A program made the translations under genes and the position numbers. The notes under the pieces were generated by a model. The model searched no databases. It saw only the letters and a list, made by a program, of their open reading frames with translations, and was not told where the DNA came from. From an uncultured Collinsella sp. (GTDB lineage Bacteria; Actinomycetota; Coriobacteriia; Coriobacteriales; Coriobacteriaceae), in assembly GCA_900552155.1 (NCBI GenBank), contig URYU01000015.1, forward strand, positions 1 through 19,290: 19,290 nucleotides of DNA, given 5' to 3'. Within the stretch, counting starts at the first letter, position 1. Each line of letters starts with the position of its first letter. This document shows, piece by piece, positions 14,606 to 19,290 of the stretch.

Positions 14606-15478
14606 ATGCGCGTCGACGAGGTTTTTAAGCAGGCAGCATCCCAGGGCACCGCGCCCGTTTCGTTTGAGATGTTCCCGCCCAAGGGCGAGCTGACCCTCGA
14701 CACGGCTCGCGAGGTTGCAGGCAATCTATGCAAGCTTTCGCCGAGCTTTGTCTCGGTCACCTGCTCAGCCGGCGGCTCGGGCAACGGTGCCACCACCGCC
14801 CCCATCGCGCATATGATTTCGAGCGAATTCGATACGCCCTCGGTGGCACACCTTACCTGCGTGGGCCGCTCGCATGCCGATATCGCCGCCAAGATCGACG
14901 AGTATCGCACCGCCGGCGTGGAAAACATCCTGGCCCTGCGTGGCGATCTCCCCGCCGGCGCGACCGAGGACGACAAGCCCGCCTCGGACTACGCCTACGC
15001 CCGCGACCTCATCCCCGAGCTCGTCGACGCCGGCTTTTGCGTGGGCGCCGCAGCCTACCCCGAGGGCCACATTGCCTGTGAGGATCTCAACCTCTCGGTC
15101 GAACACCTCAAGCAAAAACAGGACGCCGGCGCGAGCTTCTTTGTGACGCAGCTCTTCTTTGATAACGAGTGCTTCTACCGTTTTCGCGAGCTTGCCGACA
15201 AGGCCGGCATCACCGTGCCCATTACCGCGGGCATCATGCCGTTTATGGGCAAGTCGCAGATCAGCCGCATGGTCTTTATGTGCGGCGCGTCGCTGCCCTC
15301 CCCCGTCATCAAGATTCTCGCCAAGTACGAGAACGACCCCGAGAGCCTGCAGGCAGCCGGTGTAGATTATGCCGCCCGCCAGCTTTGCGACCTCAAGGAG
15401 CACGGCGCCGACGGCCTGCACCTGTACACTATGAACCGTCCTGCGATCGCCGCGACCATTATGGAGCGCCTGGGGTAA
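14606..15478 (+). CDS. metF: 5,10-methylenetetrahydrofolate reductase (MetF)
   Basis: A 290-residue TIM-barrel flavoprotein of standard MetF length. It reduces 5,10-methylene-THF to 5-methyl-THF, the methyl donor for methionine synthase. Hallmarks are the N-terminal SFEMFPPKGE with its catalytic glutamate (~residue 22), FVSVTCSAGGSG, HLTCVGRS, NILALRGDLPAG, AAYPEGH, KQDAGASFFVTQLFFD, and GIMPFMGKSQISRM. It lacks the C-terminal regulatory domain of eukaryotic enzymes, as expected for bacteria. The ATG at 14606 has AAAGGAG seven bases upstream; an earlier in-frame ATG at 14585 lies before that site. Its stop overlaps the next start as TAATG, tying it to the MetH activation protein and metH in one operon. 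Confidence 0.95.
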   Translation: MRVDEVFKQAASQGTAPVSFEMFPPKGELTLDTAREVAGNLCKLSPSFVSVTCSAGGSGNGATTAPIAHMISSEFDTPSVAHLTCVGRSHADIAAKIDEYRTAGVENILALRGDLPAGATEDDKPASDYAYARDLIPELVDAGFCVGAAAYPEGHIACEDLNLSVEHLKQKQDAGASFFVTQLFFDNECFYRFRELADKAGITVPITAGIMPFMGKSQISRMVFMCGASLPSPVIKILAKYENDPESLQAAGVDYAARQLCDLKEHGADGLHLYTMNRPAIAATIMERLG

Positions 15479-16266
15479 TGGAAAAACCGCACATCGATAC
15501 AACCGCTGTCGAAGTGCCGGCCGACCTTGCGTCGCCGGCGCTTTACCGTGTCGATGCTGCGCACCATCCCCGTGTCGACCGTACCGAGATGCTGCGGTAT
15601 CTGGGTTACGGCGGCCAGCAGATTGAGCCCGAGCTGTCACGACGTATTGAGCTTGTGGTCGAGCGTCTGGAACTGGACATTGAGCCTCGTGGCGTGCGCC
15701 GCGTGTTTGCCGTCGATGCCACGGGCGTGGACGAACAAAGTGAGCCTTGCATTCGCTTGGTCGGCACCAACGTTGAGCTGCGAGGTCGCGATATCTATCG
15801 TCATCTTAAGGACGCCCGCTTTGCCGCGCTCATGGCATGTACCCTCGGCATGGACGCCGAGCGTCGCCTGCGCACCACGGGAGCCCAACATCCCCTGGAG
15901 GGCGCCGTGCTCGACGCCGCGTGCTCCGCTTACGTGGAAGCCGCCGTTGAGCAAATGGACCAGCAGGTCAAGACGGACGCCGCCGCACACGGACTCGCCG
16001 GCAACTGGCGCTTTAGCCCCGGCTACGGCGACTGCCCGCTCTCGGCCCAGCGCTCGATCGTCAATGCGCTCAACGCCACGCGGCTCATCGGGCTTACCGT
16101 CACGCCGACCAGCCTGCTCATGCCCACCAAGAGCGTGACCGCGGTGATCGGCCTGTTCGACGGCGAAGTCCACGACGCCCAGAGCCGCCCCACCTGCAAT
16201 ATCTGCCGCATGCGCGAGCACTGCCGCTTCCGCGCCGCCCACACCACCTGCTATTCCAGCCATTAG
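15478..16266 (+). CDS. Stand-alone methionine synthase activation-domain protein with C-terminal Cys cluster
   Basis: A 262-residue protein corresponding to the AdoMet-binding reactivation domain normally at the C-terminus of MetH. That domain remethylates oxidised cob(II)alamin using AdoMet and an electron. The AdoMet-site motif RFSPGYGDCPLS is at 178-189 and TVTPTSLLMPTKSVTAVIGL at 207-226. The N-terminal half is helical, as in the family. The last ~25 residues carry four cysteines (240, 243, 249, 258) in CNICRMREHC...C, which E. coli-type MetH lacks; this could bind zinc or an iron-sulfur cluster. The ATG overlaps the metF stop, and metH, which lacks this domain, starts 9 bp downstream. 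A ~100-codon upstream extension of the frame lies wholly inside metF and is not credible. Confidence 0.9.
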   Translation: MEKPHIDTTAVEVPADLASPALYRVDAAHHPRVDRTEMLRYLGYGGQQIEPELSRRIELVVERLELDIEPRGVRRVFAVDATGVDEQSEPCIRLVGTNVELRGRDIYRHLKDARFAALMACTLGMDAERRLRTTGAQHPLEGAVLDAACSAYVEAAVEQMDQQVKTDAAAHGLAGNWRFSPGYGDCPLSAQRSIVNALNATRLIGLTVTPTSLLMPTKSVTAVIGLFDGEVHDAQSRPTCNICRMREHCRFRAAHTTCYSSH

Positions 16267-16275
16267 GAGCCCTCG

Positions 16276-18834
16276 ATGTTTACTCCGCTTATCACTCATG
16301 ATTCTGACGGCACTGCATTGGCGGCACCTGTTGATGCCGCACGTCGCAACGGCGCCACGTACAAGATGCGCACGATCGACGATCTGCGCATTAAGGACGA
16401 TCGCCTGCGTGCGGCCATCGATGGCACGGGACATCTGCTGTTCGACGGCGGCATGGGCACCATGTTGCAGGCCGCTGGCATGAAGGCGGGCGCCCTGCCC
16501 GAGCTGCTCAACTTTGAGGAGCCCCAGGTCATTACCGACATTCAGCGCCAGTACGTCGAGGCTGGCTGCGACGTGATCACCGCCAACACCTTTGGCGCCA
16601 ACGCCCACAAGCTCGACGGCGCCGCCACCGTGGCAGACGTCTTTGCCGCCGCTGTCGCCTGCGCCCGCGAGGCCGGCGCCCGCTACGTCGCCGGCGATAT
16701 CGGCCCCATCGGCGCGCTGCTTCGTCCCTTAGGCACCCTCAGCTTTGACGAGGCCTATGACCTCTTTGCCGAGGAAGTGCGCGCTGGCGTCGATGCGGGC
16801 GTGGACCTCTTTATTATCGAGACTATGACCGACCTGGCCGAGATCAAGGCGGCCGTCCTCGCCTGCCGCGAAAACTCCGACCTGCCCGTCTTTGCCACCA
16901 TGACCTTCGAGGAAGACGGTCGCACCTTCCTGGGCACGAGTCCCGAGGTGGCCGCCATCACGCTCGATGCCATCGGCGCCGACGTTTTGGGCATCAACTG
17001 CAGCCAGGGACCGGCCGAGCTCCGAGGACTCGCCGCACGTATGCTCACCGTTACCGACAAACCCGTTATGGTGCAGGCCAATGCGGGACTCCCCCATGTG
17101 GACGACGACGGCAACACCGTCTTTGATATCCAGGCACCCGAGTACGCCGAGGCCGTCGCCGGCATGATCGCCGACGGCGTGAGCGTCGTGGGCGGCTGTT
17201 GCGGCACCACGCCGGCGCACATGGCAGCGCTGCGCACGCTTATCGATAACCACACGCCCAGTCCGCGCCACCGCAAGCCCAGTATGTCGGTCACAAGCGC
17301 CCAGACCGTGGTGGACCTCCCCTGCGATGGCCACAAAATCGCCGTCATCGGCGAGCGCATCAACCCCACCGGCAAAAAGCGCCTGCAGCAGGCCCTGCGC
17401 GATGGCGACCTGGACTACGTCGTCAGCCAGGGCATCAGCCAGCAGGAGCAGGGTGCCGACATCCTGGACGTCAACGTAGGCCTGCCCGAGATCGACGAGG
17501 TCAAGATCATCCAACAGGCGACCGAACAGCTCCAGGGCTCCACGCTCCTGCCGCTGCAGATCGACTCCACCGATCCCGCAGCCGTCGAGGCCGCCGTGCG
17601 CCGCTACGCCGGCAAGCCCATCATCAACTCGGTCAATGGCAAGCAGCAGATCATGGATGAGATCTTTCCGCTGGTCGCCCACTACGGCACCAACGTTGTC
17701 GGCCTTACGCTCGACGAAGGCGGCATCCCCGATACCGCCGAGGCTCGCTTCGCCATCGCCGAGCGCATCGTGGCCGAGGCCGCCCGCTACGGCATCGGAC
17801 CGGACCGCATCCTCATCGACTGCCTGGTCATGACCGCCTCGACCAACCAGCGCCAGGCCGAGCAGATCCTGCGCGCCATGTCCCTGTGCAAGGAGCGCCT
17901 GGGCGTCAAATGCGCGCTCGGCGTGTCGAACATCAGCTTTGGCCTGCCTGCCCGCCCGCTGCTGGGCTCGGTCTTTTTGGCCGCCGCCTTTGGCGCGGGC
18001 CTGGACGCCCCCATCATGAACCCGGGTTCCAAGCGCTTTATGGACACCGTCTACAGCTATCGCGTCCTGAGCGTTGAGGATGAGGGCTCGACCGGATACA
18101 TCGAGCGCTACGCCGGCTGGACCGATCCGTACAAGATCGCCGCCAACCCGGCAGCGGCTCAGGCCGCATCGACCGACACCGTGTCCGCTGCTGGCACCGC
18201 CGGCACCGACGGCAACGACGACCCAATTCGTCGCATGGTCGTCTCGGGCCGTAAGGGCGAGATCGCGACCGAGACTGAGCGCCTGCTGGCCGACCACGAC
18301 GCTATGGATCTTATCAACAACCACTTTATCCCCGCCCTCGACGAGGTGGGCGTCCTCTTTGACCAGGGCAAGTTCTTCTTGCCGCAGCTTATGGCCTCGG
18401 CCGAGGCGGCACGCGTGGGCTTCGACACCATCAAGCGCCTGATGCCCGCCGGCGAGATTGCCGACAAGGGCAAGATCTGCGTGGCCACCGTCAAGGGCGA
18501 CATCCACGATATTGGCAAGAACATCGTCAAGATGCTGCTCGATAACTACGGCTACACCGTCTTTGACCTAGGCCGCGACGTCGACCCGCAAGAGGTGCTC
18601 AAGACCGTGCAGGAGCGTGACATTAAGCTCGTCGGCCTCTCGGCGCTTATGACTACCACAGTCGTCGCCATGGAGGAGACCATCAAGCTGCTCCATGCCG
18701 AGGTGCCGGGCGTCAAGATCATCGTGGGCGGCGCCGTACTCACCCCCGAATACGCCAAGCAGATCGGCGCGGACTACTACGCCAAGGACGCCGCCGAAAG
18801 CGCTCGCATCGCCGAAGAGGTCTTTGGGCAGTAA
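16276..18834 (+). CDS. metH: Cobalamin-dependent methionine synthase (MetH) lacking the activation domain
   Basis: An 852-residue core MetH; full-length E. coli-type enzymes have ~1,200 residues because they carry the activation domain. Residues ~45-325 are the homocysteine-binding barrel with zinc ligands Cys242 (GINCSQGP) and Cys308/Cys309 (GGCCGTTPAH). Residues ~352-605 are the pterin-binding barrel (IGERINPTGKK, ADILDVNVG, LQIDSTDP, LGVSNISFGLP). An Ala/Thr/Gly-rich linker (~623-648) leads to the cobalamin cap (~650-735) and the B12 domain. In that domain DIHDIGKNIV (742-751) supplies His744 as the lower cobalt ligand, with GLSALMTTTV and VGGAVLTPEYA following. It transfers methyl from 5-methyl-THF to homocysteine. 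The ATG at 16276 follows AGGAG. The first ~30 residues are an unusual extra N-terminus. No strong terminator follows. Confidence 0.96.
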   Translation: MFTPLITHDSDGTALAAPVDAARRNGATYKMRTIDDLRIKDDRLRAAIDGTGHLLFDGGMGTMLQAAGMKAGALPELLNFEEPQVITDIQRQYVEAGCDVITANTFGANAHKLDGAATVADVFAAAVACAREAGARYVAGDIGPIGALLRPLGTLSFDEAYDLFAEEVRAGVDAGVDLFIIETMTDLAEIKAAVLACRENSDLPVFATMTFEEDGRTFLGTSPEVAAITLDAIGADVLGINCSQGPAELRGLAARMLTVTDKPVMVQANAGLPHVDDDGNTVFDIQAPEYAEAVAGMIADGVSVVGGCCGTTPAHMAALRTLIDNHTPSPRHRKPSMSVTSAQTVVDLPCDGHKIAVIGERINPTGKKRLQQALRDGDLDYVVSQGISQQEQGADILDVNVGLPEIDEVKIIQQATEQLQGSTLLPLQIDSTDPAAVEAAVRRYAGKPIINSVNGKQQIMDEIFPLVAHYGTNVVGLTLDEGGIPDTAEARFAIAERIVAEAARYGIGPDRILIDCLVMTASTNQRQAEQILRAMSLCKERLGVKCALGVSNISFGLPARPLLGSVFLAAAFGAGLDAPIMNPGSKRFMDTVYSYRVLSVEDEGSTGYIERYAGWTDPYKIAANPAAAQAASTDTVSAAGTAGTDGNDDPIRRMVVSGRKGEIATETERLLADHDAMDLINNHFIPALDEVGVLFDQGKFFLPQLMASAEAARVGFDTIKRLMPAGEIADKGKICVATVKGDIHDIGKNIVKMLLDNYGYTVFDLGRDVDPQEVLKTVQERDIKLVGLSALMTTTVVAMEETIKLLHAEVPGVKIIVGGAVLTPEYAKQIGADYYAKDAAESARIAEEVFGQ

Positions 18835-18859
18835 CACAACGGAAACAACCGAGCACCAA

Positions 18860-18897
18860 AACGTGCCGCATGCGCCACTTGGCACGTGCGGCACGTT
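18860..18897. promoter_or_regulatory. Palindrome upstream of the UPF0210 gene, overlapping a -10 box
   Basis: Arms 18860-18876 and 18881-18897 match at 15 of 17 positions with a 4-base loop, built from ACGTGCCGCA and TGCGGCACGT. TAGAAT (18897-18902), a plausible -10, abuts the right arm, so a protein bound here would cover the promoter. There is no T run, so it is unlikely to be the metH terminator. The 9-mer GTGCGGCAC also occurs at 6926-6934, upstream of the TPR operon. Confidence 0.5.
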
Positions 18898-18942
18898 AGA
18901 ATAGATAAGACTATGCTCGTTTTGGCAGATAGGAGCGCAAGG

Positions 18943-19290
18943 ATGGCGATCACGCCCGCAGAAATCGCGGAAACCCGCGGCATGGTTGAGGAGCAGAACC
19001 TCGACATCAGGACCATCACCATGGGTGTTTCGCTCATGGGTTGCGGTGACGAGAACCTCGACCGCATGTGCACGAAGATCTACGACCACGTGACGCACAC
19101 GGCTGAGCATCTGGTCGAGACCGCCGAGAACCTCGAGCGCGAGTACGGTATCCCCATCGTCAACAAGCGCGTTTCCGTCACCCCGGTGGCGCAGATCGCC
19201 GCGTGCTGCAAGGATGAGGACCTCACCCCCATCGCGCATGCCCTCGACCGCGCGGCTGAGCCGCTCGGCATCGACTACCTGGGCGGCTTT
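18943..19290 (+). CDS. UPF0210 (PFL-like, DUF711) family protein, N-terminal part (3' end outside window)
   Basis: The first 116 codons of a gene that runs off the window; the family is about 450 residues long. The N-terminus is characteristic of UPF0210: EEQNLDIRTITMGVSLMGC at ~17-35, then a helical region, then IPIVNKRVSVTPVAQIAACC at ~73-92 and LGIDYLGGF at the edge. The family is widespread in anaerobes and is named for a weak likeness to pyruvate formate-lyase-type proteins; its biochemical role is not established. The ATG at 18943 has AGGAG seven bases upstream. In many genomes an ACT-domain protein (UPF0237) precedes this gene; here metH does. A palindrome and TAGAAT box lie in the 108-bp gap. 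Confidence 0.9.
   Translation, partial: MAITPAEIAETRGMVEEQNLDIRTITMGVSLMGCGDENLDRMCTKIYDHVTHTAEHLVETAENLEREYGIPIVNKRVSVTPVAQIAACCKDEDLTPIAHALDRAAEPLGIDYLGGF

Noticed and set aside
15169..15477. Upstream extension of the MetH activation protein inside metF
   Set aside because: The frame is open only as a shadow of metF. The ATG at 15478, overlapping the metF stop, gives a normal N-terminus.
16729..18507. Open minus-strand frame of about 590 codons over metH
   Set aside because: Mirror frame of metH created by codon bias; no motifs and no ribosome site.
1..19290. CRISPR array, prophage or antiphage system
   Set aside because: No regularly spaced direct repeats, no integrase, nuclease or phage structural genes. 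All recognised genes are metabolic, regulatory or housekeeping.

Overview
The window looks like about 19 kb of chromosome from a GC-rich, gut-type anaerobe of the Coriobacteriia, most likely Collinsella or a close relative. This placement is inference. It rests on high GC with strongly GC-biased third positions, several iron-dependent alcohol/polyol dehydrogenases, a type III glutamine synthetase, a MurT-GatD type cell-wall enzyme, a UPF0210 protein, and many intergenic palindromes carrying a GGGGACAGG core. I see no phage, plasmid, CRISPR, toxin-antitoxin or transposase genes, so most of it is core or housekeeping-like sequence.

Layout. (1) 1-1440, plus strand: the 3' part of a zinc-type medium-chain dehydrogenase, then a GntR/UTRA repressor ending in a strong terminator. 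(2) 1491-6511, minus strand: an iron-containing alcohol dehydrogenase, two divergent GldA-type dehydrogenases, and a four-cluster ferredoxin-like protein. Terminators and palindromes sit between them, and one terminator lies only about 16 nt upstream of the gldA start codon. (3) 6512-7011: a 500-bp intergenic region without a convincing gene. (4) 7012-11399, plus strand: two translationally coupled, mutually related TPR proteins, then one gene that fuses MurT and GatD, then a terminator. (5) 11455-11531: tRNA-Glu(TTC) with its own promoter and terminator, followed by a 215-bp AT-richer segment bounded by 32-bp inverted repeats. (6) 11979-14180, minus strand: type III glutamine synthetase, with an inverted repeat in its upstream region. 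(7) 14606-18834, plus strand: metF, a stand-alone MetH activation-domain protein and metH without that domain, closely packed as an operon. (8) 18943 to the end: the start of a UPF0210 gene behind a palindrome.

How the genes work together. MetF makes 5-methyl-THF, MetH uses it to methylate homocysteine through cobalamin, and the separate activation protein should rescue oxidised cobalamin with AdoMet. The activation protein has a four-cysteine tail that might carry a redox centre. The MurT-GatD fusion should amidate the D-glutamate of lipid II, using glutamine that enzymes such as the nearby glutamine synthetase supply. The minus-strand dehydrogenases fit fermentative alcohol and glycerol/polyol redox balance.

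The points most worth a second look are the MurT-GatD fusion and its TPR-pair neighbours, the Cys-tailed split MetH activation protein, the terminator just upstream of gldA, and the 215-bp inverted-repeat element beside tRNA-Glu.
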